Assembly: GCA_947625685.1 (NCBI GenBank)
Contig: CANQPK010000007.1
Location: forward strand, 1 to 54,422
Direction: 5' to 3'
Source of the DNA: an uncultured Clostridia bacterium
Lineage (GTDB): Bacteria > Bacillota > Clostridia > TANB77 > CAG-508
DNA: 54,422 nucleotides
This document shows, in pieces, positions 23,502 to 34,171 of this stretch (its first letter is position 1; every line of letters starts with the position of its first letter). The position numbers were made by a program, and so were the translations under genes. The notes under the pieces are model-generated. The model saw nothing but the letters and a program-made list of their open reading frames with translations, made no database searches and was not told where the DNA came from.

Positions 23502-25145
23502 CTATTCTTTTGCATATATACCAAGCCTTTCAAGGATTTTGCAAAGTTTACTTCCATAAGGAATCATTTGTAACTCTTCTTTTGTAAATATTTTTAAACT
23601 TATAACAGAAATAGCATATAATGCTACTGCAAAAATTATAGCAATTATGGTTGCGATTTTTTCTGCTAGTATGCCACATAGCATTAAATACAACCAATAT
23701 GAGCATATACTCATTATAAAAGTAGCAAATATAGGTTTTAATACAAATTTAGAAAATTTCATATCTAATTTTACTGCTTTTGTTAAAATATAATAACTAA
23801 TAGCAAATACCAATACATTATTTACAATCGAACCTATTGCTGCTCCATTTACGCCAATTCCTGGTATTTTTATTAATATAATATTTAATATAAGTTTTGC
23901 AATTAATCCTATAAAAGATGAAATTGCCGGTATCATAATTTTTCCAAGTCCTTGCAATGCTCCATTTACTGTTTGAGCAAGTACAGAGAATATTATAGTT
24001 AAACTACTTATTTGTAATAATAAAGCTCCTGAAGGTGCATTTGGGAATATCAAGTTTATTATAGGTCCGTGCAAATACAATCATTCCAAATGTACAAGGT
24101 AGTCCTATTATCATAGTAATTAACAATGAAAGAGATATTCTCGTTTGAACTGTTTTTGTTTCTTTTTTTGCAATGGCTGCAGAAATTGTTGGTACTAATG
24201 CTGTTGCAAATGCAATGTTGAATGAAAGCGGTAATGTTATAAGAGTATCGACTTTTCCACTTAATATTCCATATTGAAGCTTTGCTTGTGATTCTGATAA
24301 AAATGTTTTTAGCCCTCTTACTACTGTTATTGAATCTATATTTTTGTTTAATGTTGACATTATTGCGCTTAATGTTATTGGGATTGAAACAAATAATATA
24401 TTTTTTACTACACTTATTATTTTTTCTGGTTTATAATTTGTTGTTAATTTATTTTCATTTACAACATTCTTTTTGTATATTTTATAATATAATGCTAAAT
24501 ATCCAAAACTTAAAATAACTGATAATGTTGTTGCAAAGTTTGCACCAGCCGCCATTATTGTTACATTTGTTCCGTAGAAAAGTACTACTATTTCTACAAC
24601 AAGAACTGTTAATGCTGTTTTAAATATTTGCTCTAATGTTTGTGCTTTTGCAGTCATAGATATTTTATCTCTACCATTAAAATATCCTCTTAAAACTGAT
24701 GCAATTGTTACAAAGAAAATTGCTGGAGATAAAGCAACAAGTGTTAATTCTGACTCTGGAATTTGTAAAATCACATTTGAAATATATCCTGCTCCAAAGA
24801 ATAACAAAAGTGTTCCGCATAAGTCCTATTATTCCAAATGTTACAAGAGCTATTTTAAATACTCTATTTGCGCCTTTATAATTTCCGTACAGCGACTTTT
24901 TCAGATACTAGTTTAGATATGGCATTAGGTACACCTATTGATGATATTGTAAGTAGAAGTGCATATATTTGGTATCCACCACTATATATTGCATTTCCTT
25001 CGTCTCCAAATCCTTCTCTATTTGTTAAATATACTCTATAAACAAAACCTAGAAGTTTTATAAATACTTGAGATATCATAAGTACAATTACGCTTTTCAT
25101 AAAACCTTCTGCTTTATTTACTTTCTTTTCTTCTCTTGTTTGCAT
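23502..25145 (-). CDS. SpoVB/MurJ-like polysaccharide flippase (MATE/MOP family); needs three +1 shifts (24887, 24817, 24069)
   Basis: Three ORF fragments join as ...SEKVAV-[G]NYKGANR...IIGLM-[G]TLLLFFGAGYISN...MIVFA-[G]PIINLIFPNAPSGALLLQ. Confidence 0.9.
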
Positions 25146-25210
25146 TTTTTCCTTCTTTCTTATATCATAATATTCTTAATTATATTATTATATTTATGAA
25201 ATTTCAATAT

Positions 25211-25251
25211 AAAAAAAGAATTATTGAAAAAATTTCAATAATTCTTTTTTT
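25211..25251. terminator. intrinsic terminator
   Basis: aaaaaaagaattattgaaaaaatttcaataattctttttt. Confidence 0.8.
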
Positions 25252-25274
25252 ATACAATATCTAGTTTAATTTAT

Positions 25275-26696
25275 TTATGCTTCTTCATAGAATACTTTAT
25301 ATGTTCTATATGCACTATATATATCAAATTTGCTAGTAACTTCGTAAGGAGAATGCATTGAAAATACTGGAACTCCACAGTCTATTACTTCTATCCCTTT
25401 GTCTGCAAGAATATATGCAATAGTTCCTCCGCCTCCAACATCAACACGTCCTAATTCAGTGATTTGATATCTTATGTTATTTCTTTCTAGTATTGCTCTT
25501 ACTTTTGCAATAAATTCTGCATTAGCATCTGATCCTCCAGATTTTCCTTTTCCACCTGTATATTTGTCAAAAGATACTCCATATGCTGATAATGCTGCAT
25601 TAGTTCTATCTGAAACTGAAGCATAAATTGGATCGTAAACTGCTCCTACATCTGCTGACAACATACTTGAGCTGCAGAATACTTTATTTAATAAGTTTGG
25701 TCTATTTTCTCCAGATTTATTTAATAATTCAGCTATGAAATTATCAAATGTTTGTGACATCATACCTGTATTGCCCATACTTCCTATTTCTTCTTTATCT
25801 GCAAGTATACATACAGCTGTTTTACCTTGGACATTTGCTTCCATAATAGCTCTTAAAGCTCCATAAGCGCATACTTTATCATCCTGTCCATAACCTGCAA
25901 CCATTGATTTGTCAAATCCTAAACTTCTTGCATTAAATGCAGGAACAATTTCTAATTCTGAGCTTAAAAAATCTGCTTCTTTAATTCCATATTTATCATT
26001 TAATAGTTTTAGTATATTTAATTTTACTTTTTCGTTAATACCTTCATCTTTATATGGCATATTTCCTATAAGTAAATTCAAATCTTCTCCATCTATTCCA
26101 TCAGATAAAGTCTTTTTCATTTGCTCTTGAGCTAAATGTGGTAAAAGATCAGTAATTGTGAATATTGGATCATCTTCATTTTCTCCAATATTTACATATA
26201 CCTTTTCTCCATTAGTTTTTACAATTACTCCATGGATGCTAAGTGGAATTGCTGTCCATTGATACTTTTTAATTCCACCATAATATTGAGTATTGAAATA
26301 CGCAAGTTCTGTATCTTCATATAAAGCATTAGGTTTAATGTCTAATCTTGGAGAATCTATATGTGCTCCAACTAAATTCAAACCTTCTTCTAATCTTGAG
26401 TTTCCAATAACTGCAATGTACATACTTTTATCTCTGTTTATAGAATAAACCTTATCTCCTGCTGATAAAGTTTCTACATCTTTTATATCTCTGTATCCAT
26501 TTTGATCTAAAATAGTTTTTGCAGATACAACAAATTCTCTTTCTGTTTTTGATCTATTCAAAAAATCCATATATTCATCTGAAAATTTAAATATCATTCC
26601 CTTTTCTTCATCAGATGCAGTTTCCCATCCAGATTTTTTACTATTAAATAACTCCTCTTCTAATCTTTTTCCTTCTGTTTTTTCAGTATTTTCCAT
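25275..26696 (-). CDS. M18-family aminopeptidase
   Basis: GAHIDSPRLDIKPNALYED...ADKEEIGSMGNTGM...DCGVPVFSMHSPYEV; start ATG 26696 after aaggagg. Confidence 0.94.
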   Translation of the reverse strand: MENTEKTEGKRLEEELFNSKKSGWETASDEEKGMIFKFSDEYMDFLNRSKTEREFVVSAKTILDQNGYRDIKDVETLSAGDKVYSINRDKSMYIAVIGNSRLEEGLNLVGAHIDSPRLDIKPNALYEDTELAYFNTQYYGGIKKYQWTAIPLSIHGVIVKTNGEKVYVNIGENEDDPIFTITDLLPHLAQEQMKKTLSDGIDGEDLNLLIGNMPYKDEGINEKVKLNILKLLNDKYGIKEADFLSSELEIVPAFNARSLGFDKSMVAGYGQDDKVCAYGALRAIMEANVQGKTAVCILADKEEIGSMGNTGMMSQTFDNFIAELLNKSGENRPNLLNKVFCSSSMLSADVGAVYDPIYASVSDRTNAALSAYGVSFDKYTGGKGKSGGSDANAEFIAKVRAILERNNIRYQITELGRVDVGGGGTIAYILADKGIEVIDCGVPVFSMHSPYEVTSKFDIYSAYRTYKVFYEEA

Positions 26697-26709
26697 ACTT
26701 TTTTCCTCC

Positions 26710-27802
26710 TTATACATTAAATCTAAACAAAACAATATCTCCGGTCCTGCATAATATAGTCTTTTCCTTCTACTCTTAATAGTCCTTTTTCTTTTACGGC
26801 ATTCATAGATCCTTCTCTTATTAAATCATCATATGATACAATTTCAGCCTTTATGAAACCTCTTTGTATGTCAGAGTGAATTTTTCCTGCTGCTTCTGGC
26901 GCTTTTGTTCCTTTTTTAATTGTCCAAGCTCTTACCTCAGGCTTGCCAGCTGTCAAAAATGACATAAGTCCTAATAAATCATAACTTGCTTTTATTACTT
27001 TATCTAGTCCAGATTCTTCTAATCCTAAAGCTTCCAGCATTTCTTTTTTATCATCTTTATCAAGGCTAGATAATTCTTCTTCTATTTTTACGCATAAAGG
27101 TATAACTTTAGCATTTTCTTGTTTTGCATATTCTCTTACTTCGTTTACAAATTTATCTGTATCTGCACTTGCGATTTGTTCTTCGCTGATATTTGCTATA
27201 TATATTATTGGCTTAGTTGTAAGTAAATATGTATCTTTTATGATTTCTTTTTCTTCTTCAGTGAAATCTATAGTTCTTGCAGATTTGCCTTCTTCTAAGA
27301 CTTTTTTTGTCTTTTCCAATACTTGTATTTCGAATTCATATTTTTTATCTGCTTTTAACATTTTTTTAGCTTTTTCAAGTCGTTTGTCGATTGTTTCAAT
27401 ATCTGCAAATATAAGTTCTAGATTTATTGTTTCAATATCTCTTTTTGGAGAAATATTTCCGTCAACATGAACTACATTAGAGTCTTCAAAGCATCTTACA
27501 ACTTCACAGATACTATCAACTTCACGAATATGTGATAAGAATTTATTTCCTAAACCTTCACCCTTGCTTGCACCTTTTACAAGTCCTGCAATGTCAACAA
27601 ATTCTATAACTGCATAAGTTGTTTTATCTGGTTCATAAATTTTTGCAAGTTCATCTAATCTTTCATCTGGAACTGTTACCATTCCAACATTTGGTTCTAT
27701 TGTACAAAATGGATAATTTGCACATTCTGCTCCTGCATTTGTTATAGCATTAAACATTGTACTTTTTCCAACATTTGGAAGTCCTACTATACCTATTTTC
27801 AT
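26710..27802 (-). CDS. ychF: ribosome-binding ATPase YchF; needs one +1 shift (26743) for its conserved C-terminus
   Basis: MKIGIVGLPNVGKSTMFNAIT...EGKDYIMQD-[G]DIVLFRFNV*; the 0-frame end RRYCFV* lacks the family C-terminus. Confidence 0.95.
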
Positions 27803-27887
27803 TATGTTATCATTCCTTTATATTTTATTTACATACATATTATATTTTATTGTTTCAATTATTGCAAGAGTTTTTGTATAAATATAA

Positions 27888-27932
27888 AAAGAATAATATT
27901 TATTTAAATTAAAAAATAAATATTATTCTTTT
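27888..27932. terminator. intrinsic terminator
   Basis: aagaataatatttatttaaattaaaaaataaatattattcttttt. Confidence 0.8.
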
Positions 27933-27935
27933 TTA

Positions 27936-29133
27936 TTATTTCTCTGTATCAAAAATAGGTTTTATACTCCTATTTAAAATCCCTTTCATATATGCAATCG
28001 TAATTCCATAATTTGTAAATGGTACGCCCTGCGAATTTGCAGAATTCATTCTGAAAATCATTTCATTTGCATTTAGCATACAACCACCACAATGTATAAC
28101 TAATACATACTTGCTTAAATCTTCTGGGAAACCAGTTCCACTACTCCATTCTAAATCTAAATCTTTTTTTGTATAACTTTTTAACCATTTAGGTAATTTT
28201 ACTGTCCCTATATCGTCACATTGTCTATGATGGGTACATCCTTCACTAATTAAGACTTTATCGCCTTCTTTAAGTTCATCTATTTTTTTTACTCCTTTAA
28301 CTGCTGTATCTAGAAATCCTTTATACCTCGCCATCAAAATAGAAAATGATGTAAGTGGTATCTCTTCTGGGACAATTTTGCTTACTTTTTCAAATACTTG
28401 TGAATCAGTTATAACAAGTGCTGGTATTTTTCCAAGAGAATTTAATGTATCCTCAAGTTCAGATTCTTTTGTAACTATGGCTATGCCATTTGCATCAATT
28501 ATATCTCTTATTGCAAGTTGCTGTGGCATAATCATCCTACCTTTTGGTGCAGCACTATCAATAGGTGTTACAAGTACTACAAAATCATTAGGCTTTATTA
28601 GATCAGAAACAAAATGTAAATCATTACTTTGTGTTTTTCCACTAATATTACCAATAGCGTTTTTTAATTCCTCTATTCCTTTTTTTAAAATAGAACTTGT
28701 ATAAATAACTCTTTCAGTATTTGCTGGCGTTTTATCTAAAATATCCATTTTATTCTTTGCAATAATATATGGAATTTTTCTTTCTTCAAAAATTGAAATC
28801 AATTCTTTCTCTGCCGTATTCAATTCTCTATCTGATGTTGTTACAAGTACTGCAATATCACAACTCCTCAATATCTTTTTAGCCTGCTCTACTCTTTTTT
28901 CTCCAAGGCTTCCTTCATCATCAATTCCAGGTGTATCAATTATAATTACAGGTCCGAAGAGGTAACAATTCCATAGACTTTTTAACAGGATCAGTCGTTG
29001 TTCCTTTAATTTCACTTACAACAGAAATATCTTGATTTGTCACAGCATTTACCAAACTACTTTTGCCAACATTTCTACATCCAAAAAAACCTATATTTAA
29101 TCTTTCTCCCACAGGAGTGTCATTTAGTCCCAT
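27936..29133 (-). CDS. hydF: [FeFe]-hydrogenase maturation GTPase HydF; needs one +1 shift (28956)
   Basis: MGLNDTPVGERLNIGFFGCRNVGKSSLVNAVTNQ...KSMELLPL-[G]PVIIIDTPGIDDEGSLGEKR...VIHCGGCMLN. Confidence 0.96.
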
Positions 29134-29154
29134 AAATTTCTCCTTATATACTAA

Positions 29155-30576
29155 TTAAAACCTAAAATCTCTTTCTCCATTTTCAATCTTAACAAGACGC
29201 TCTCTTACAATATCTTTTACGCTATCTTTTGGAATATTATCTATTTCTTTTTCGATCAACTTTTCCCCTATTTCTTTAGTATCAGGAGATGCATAATCCA
29301 TTAAGAATTCCTTTAATGTCATAAGAGCATTTGGATGACAACAATTTTGTATTTGTCCTGATTTACAAAGGCTCATAAATCTATCACCTGTTCTTCCCTC
29401 TCTATAACAAGCTGTACAGAAAGAAGGAATATATCCTGCTCTCATAAGCCAATTTACAACTTCATCAAGAGTTCTATTATCTGAAACATCAAATTGTTCT
29501 GTATCATGTGGTCTTTCCTCCTCACAGTATCCACCAACTGATGTACGAGAGCCACCACTTATTTGACTTACTCCTAAGCGTATAATTTTTTCACGAATTT
29601 CAGGTGTTTCACGAGTTGATATAATCATACCTGTATATGGCACTGCAATTCTTATGCAAGCTGCAATTTTGCAAAACATATCATCACTTAAAGAATTGTC
29701 AAAATCTGTTGGATCAATGTCATCTGCTTTTTTTACACGAGGTAAGCTTATAGTATGTGGTCCAACTCCGTGAACTGCCTCCAAATGTTCAGCATGCATC
29801 AAAAGTCCAGCAAATTCATAACGATATTTGTCTAGTCCGAAAAGTACCCCTATACCAACATCATCTATACCACCTTCCATTGCTCTGTCCATAGCTTCAG
29901 TATGATATGCATAATTATGCTTTGGTCCCGTTGGATGAAGATATTCGTAGCTTTCCTTATGATATGTTTCTTGGAATAATATATATGTTCCAATTCCAGC
30001 TTCTTTTAATTTTCTATAATTTTCTACTGTAGTCGCAGCAATATTTACATTAACTCTACGAATAGCACCATTTTTATGTTTTATCGAATATATAGTCTTA
30101 ATACAATCAAGTATATATTCAATTGGATTATTGACAGGATCTTCTCCAGCTTCGATTGCTAAGCGCTTATGTCCCATATCTTGAAGTGCTATAACCTCAT
30201 TTTTTACTTCTTCTTGAGTAAGTTTTTTACGAGGTATATTTTTATTCTTTGAATGATATGGACAATATAAGCATCCATTTACGCAATAGTTTGAAAGATA
30301 TAAAGGTGCAAACATAACAATTCTATTTCCATAAAAATCTTTCTTTATTTGTTCTGCTAAATTATACATTTTCTCTATTCTTTCTTTATCTTCACATGCA
30401 AGTAATACACTTGCTTCTCTATGGCTTAATCCTTTACGCTGTTTTGCTTTTTCTATAATCTTGTCCACAAGTTCTAAATTATCCTTGTTTTCATCTGCAT
30501 ATTTAAGTGTCTCCTTTATTTCTTCGTCATTAATAAATTCCTCTGCTTTTAAAGATTTTGGGTCATATTTAATCAT
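29155..30576 (-). CDS. hydG: [FeFe]-hydrogenase maturation radical SAM protein HydG
   Basis: MFAPLYLSNYCVNGCLYCPYHSKN...SFCTACYREGRTGDRFMSLCKSGQIQNCCHPNAL. Confidence 0.97.
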   Translation of the reverse strand: MIKYDPKSLKAEEFINDEEIKETLKYADENKDNLELVDKIIEKAKQRKGLSHREASVLLACEDKERIEKMYNLAEQIKKDFYGNRIVMFAPLYLSNYCVNGCLYCPYHSKNKNIPRKKLTQEEVKNEVIALQDMGHKRLAIEAGEDPVNNPIEYILDCIKTIYSIKHKNGAIRRVNVNIAATTVENYRKLKEAGIGTYILFQETYHKESYEYLHPTGPKHNYAYHTEAMDRAMEGGIDDVGIGVLFGLDKYRYEFAGLLMHAEHLEAVHGVGPHTISLPRVKKADDIDPTDFDNSLSDDMFCKIAACIRIAVPYTGMIISTRETPEIREKIIRLGVSQISGGSRTSVGGYCEEERPHDTEQFDVSDNRTLDEVVNWLMRAGYIPSFCTACYREGRTGDRFMSLCKSGQIQNCCHPNALMTLKEFLMDYASPDTKEIGEKLIEKEIDNIPKDSVKDIVRERLVKIENGERDFRF

Positions 30577-30592
30577 TATAAATCATCCTTTC

Positions 30593-31662
30593 TTATTTTA
30601 TATAATCTCCTCTGGATACAACTATTTTATATCCAATTTTACCAATCTTTTTCTTTAAACATTCAATACATTGTGCTGCTTCGTCTCCTGTGCATATTTT
30701 ATTATCATAAAGCATGTATTTTTTTCTAACATTTCTTGGCGAAAGATTTGGCATAAGTACATTCGCACCGAGCAAGTATTCCTTTTTCTCTTCCTAATGG
30801 ATCTATCGTTCCAAGTGCTGTTGTTGCAGGAAGTAATACATGTGGCAAAGTTAGTCTTATAAGTCCTAACATAAATAATGTCATCTCAACTGTTCCAGAT
30901 TTTTTATCTTTAAATGGTGTATCTTTGTGTGAAATAAATGGTCCTATTCCACACATTTGCGGATCTATTTTTTTTAGAAACAACAACTCATTTGCTAAAT
31001 CTTCTTCTGTCTGAAATGGAGATTCCACCATAAATCCTGCTCCTACTTGATAGCCAAGTTCTTTTAAATTTTCTAAGCATTTTATTCTATTATCAAAGCT
31101 CATTTCTTTTGGATGTAATTTTTCATAATGAGATTTGTTTGCAGTTTCATGGCGTAAAAGATATCTATCTGCTCCTGCATTTTTAAGTTTTTTGTAACTT
31201 TCAAATGTTCTTTCTCCAATTGAAAGTGTTACAGCACAGTCTGGATAATTTGATTTTATACTCTGCACAATATCAGTAAGTATTTCGTCTGTATAATATC
31301 CGATCTTCTCCACTTTGCAAAACAAAAGTGCGAAATCCAAGGTTGTATCCTTGCTTAGCACAGTCTAGTATTTCTTCCTTGCTTAGCCTATATCGCTCTA
31401 GCTTTTTATTACTTCTTCTTATTCCACAATATAAACAATCATTTTTGCAATAATTAGAAAATTCAATTAATCCTCTAATATATACATTTTTTCCATAGAT
31501 TTCTTCTCGAACTTCATTTGCATTTTTAAATAAATATTCACTACACTTGTCTCTATTCTGTATTAAACTCAAGTATTCTTCAAATGTAAGTTCATGATTT
31601 TTTCTTAATTTATCTATTAATTCCGTATATATTGATATATACTGTTTCTGCATAAGCACCAC
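30593..31662 (-). CDS. hydE: [FeFe]-hydrogenase maturation radical SAM protein HydE; needs two +1 shifts (31302, 30770)
   Basis: IEFSNYCKNDCLYCGIRRSN...FVLQSGED-[G]YYTDEILTDIVQ...GREKGILA-[G]ANVLMPNLSP. Confidence 0.95.
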
Positions 31663-31756
31663 CTAAATCTTTATCTATTAAATGATAGCACCTTTTTTAC
31701 ATATTTTCAATAGTTTTTATTGGCAAAATTATATGTTTTTTCCTTATGGCATAAAG

Positions 31757-31786
31757 GAAAAGGCGGCTGCATTGCAGTCGCCTTTT
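31757..31786 (-). terminator. intrinsic terminator of cassette 31800-32249
   Basis: aaaaggcggctgcattgcagtcgcctttt. Confidence 0.75.
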
Positions 31787-31799
31787 GGAGCTTGAGGGA

Positions 31800-32249
31800 T
31801 TACCTATCGGACTCATGCTTTCCGCCGTTGTAAAGGGCCTCATGGACATTGAACTGAGGTGTATCGATGTACATCTCACCCATCTTCGTGTCCTCGACGC
31901 CGAACAGCTCACGAATGAACTTCTCGACGAAGTCAGCGAAGTTGGAGAGCTCACTGTCCAGAACCTTCACCGCCTCCTTAGAAACGGTATACCGGACCGT
32001 TCCATTCACCGTAAAGGTGAGAAAGAGCGGCTCGATGTCTCCGTCGACCACAAAGTATGTGGTCACAGTGACGGAGTCGATGGTGTCCGTCCCATGAGGG
32101 ACGATGTCAATACTTGCGACATCGATCTTGTGTCCCTTCATGGCATCCTGGAAGTCACTTGCATCCAGCTGTGCTGTGAGTCCATCACACCCACAGTATG
32201 TGTTCATGACCCGATAAGAATTGTTCCTCGCATTAGTAGTCTTTTCCAT
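31800..32249 (-). CDS. orphan cassette protein, markedly GC-rich
   Basis: Strong SD ggagg upstream; GC-rich codons in an AT-rich setting; no family recognised. Confidence 0.6.
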   Translation of the reverse strand: MEKTTNARNNSYRVMNTYCGCDGLTAQLDASDFQDAMKGHKIDVASIDIVPHGTDTIDSVTVTTYFVVDGDIEPLFLTFTVNGTVRYTVSKEAVKVLDSELSNFADFVEKFIRELFGVEDTKMGEMYIDTPQFNVHEALYNGGKHESDR

Positions 32250-32376
32250 AGTAGTAAACCTCCAATAAAAGTATTTATAATATTATTATACCATAAAATC
32301 AACATAAAATCAAATTGTTACATTACTATTCACAATTATATAATTCTAAATTTATTTAATTTTCATAAGTATTTAT

Positions 32377-34155
32377 TTAAGTTAATACCTTATCTTTCTT
32401 TTTTTCTCTAAATATATAAGTTATAAATGTTATGAATGAAACTGCTGATATTATATAAGAAATCTTAGTTACTAACGTTCCTATATATTCTACTTTCATT
32501 CTTCCTTCTTTTATATTTACTAATGTGGTACTTAAATATCCATTTCTTGATTCTTCAGATTTTAAATTTATTATTTCTCCTGCCTCAGTTTCAATTGTAA
32601 TCTTATATCCTGGATAATAAATATATGGTAATTCTATTATTGTATTTTCATCTATATTTTTAATTTCTGCATTTAATATATTATTATTTTTTTGTTCATC
32701 ATATATTTCTGCATTTCCACTCAAGATATAAATTTTATCTTCTCTTTCCTTCATATAAGTTTCTTTCAATGAAATTGCTTTTGTTGGAAGATATTCCCTA
32801 TTTATTTTCATATGAGTTATTTCTTTTCTTTCTAAATCTTCTATGCTGGTTTTTTCATAGGCATCATCAACACTTGAAAATGCATTAAAACTTTTGTATT
32901 TATATGCCTCTTTTACTATTTCTCTATCTCTTTGTATAAATTTATTTATTGTCAAGATTTCACATATCATCATTATTAAAATTGAAACAGATACAAATAC
33001 TGATTGTGAAGTCAAACCTTTAGAAATTTTTTCTATTATTAACTGCAAATTTACTCCACATAAGAATGATGCAAAAAAGATAAAGAATCCTAACATCCTC
33101 CATGAGTACTGTAGCTTACACAATATATCTGGAATATATACCCATGGGAAATATTTGGTGCACATTATTATGGAAAAAATTGAAAATATTGTAAAGACTA
33201 TATAAGTTTCTTTATATTTTTTATTTACAATAAATACTCCATAAAAACTTGCTATCGATAATATAATCATTGGCATGCCTATAACAAAGGTTGTTCCATT
33301 TACATCATCATTATCTTTTATAAATTGTGACAAATCCAATGTAGTCGTATATACATACTCGCCATTAGTTCTCATAATCTTATCATCCATAATAGCGTAT
33401 TCAGCTGAATTTAACGCTTCTATAATTGGAAAAATAACCATTGTAGATATAAAAATTGTGAAAATTGTATTTATTATGCATTTTTTTATAACTTGTTTTT
33501 CTTTAAATTTTTTTATAAAGAACATTACATATATTAAGCAAAATATTACAGAATATAAAGTCGAAATCGTATGTGACAATATTACTCCTGTTAATCCAAT
33601 TGCTATGTAATAATCTTTTTTACCATCATCATTAAATAAATTATATATACCTAAAAATAGCAGAGGAATAAAAACTGTTGCCATAAATTCTCCTACTGCA
33701 TATCTGACATATATATTTGCTAGTTTATATGGAGCTATCATATATATTATTGCCGAAAACAATGACATTAGTTTATTTTTAGTTACTTCATGGACAAACT
33801 TATACATTGTAAGTCCAGATAAAATAATACATAGCATTCCAAAAATTTTTAATGCTAAAGCATATGTAGGTGTAAAAAATCTTATTAGTAAAGGCAAATA
33901 ACATGTAAAAGCTGAATAAAATAAATTTATAGCATATCCCATTCCACTGCAAAGGCTTGGAGATACAATTGGTGGAATTATTCCCATTCTTATTGCATCT
34001 ACTGTACCTAACAATCTTAAAAAATGTATGCTACCATCATGTGTGCTCAAGATATTTACAGACAATAATGGTAGTCCTGCAATTAGTCCTACCATTATAA
34101 TGATCACAAAATAAGTCCATTTGTTATTAATTAATTTTTCTATTAATTTTTTCAT
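32377..34155 (-). CDS. large multi-TM membrane protein (YfhO / 6-PTPS-related type)
   Basis: STHDGSIHFLRLLG...PSLCSGMGYAINLFYSAFTCYLPLLI...; C-terminal soluble domain. Confidence 0.7.
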   Translation of the reverse strand: MKKLIEKLINNKWTYFVIIIMVGLIAGLPLLSVNILSTHDGSIHFLRLLGTVDAIRMGIIPPIVSPSLCSGMGYAINLFYSAFTCYLPLLIRFFTPTYALALKIFGMLCIILSGLTMYKFVHEVTKNKLMSLFSAIIYMIAPYKLANIYVRYAVGEFMATVFIPLLFLGIYNLFNDDGKKDYYIAIGLTGVILSHTISTLYSVIFCLIYVMFFIKKFKEKQVIKKCIINTIFTIFISTMVIFPIIEALNSAEYAIMDDKIMRTNGEYVYTTTLDLSQFIKDNDDVNGTTFVIGMPMIILSIASFYGVFIVNKKYKETYIVFTIFSIFSIIMCTKYFPWVYIPDILCKLQYSWRMLGFFIFFASFLCGVNLQLIIEKISKGLTSQSVFVSVSILIMMICEILTINKFIQRDREIVKEAYKYKSFNAFSSVDDAYEKTSIEDLERKEITHMKINREYLPTKAISLKETYMKEREDKIYILSGNAEIYDEQKNNNILNAEIKNIDENTIIELPYIYYPGYKITIETEAGEIINLKSEESRNGYLSTTLVNIKEGRMKVEYIGTLVTKISYIISAVSFITFITYIFREKKKDKVLT

Positions 34156-34171
34156 GTGTTCTCCTCAAACT

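Noticed and set aside
27936-31662. Complete [FeFe]-hydrogenase locus
   Set aside because: Only the maturases hydE, hydG and hydF are present; no catalytic subunit in the window.
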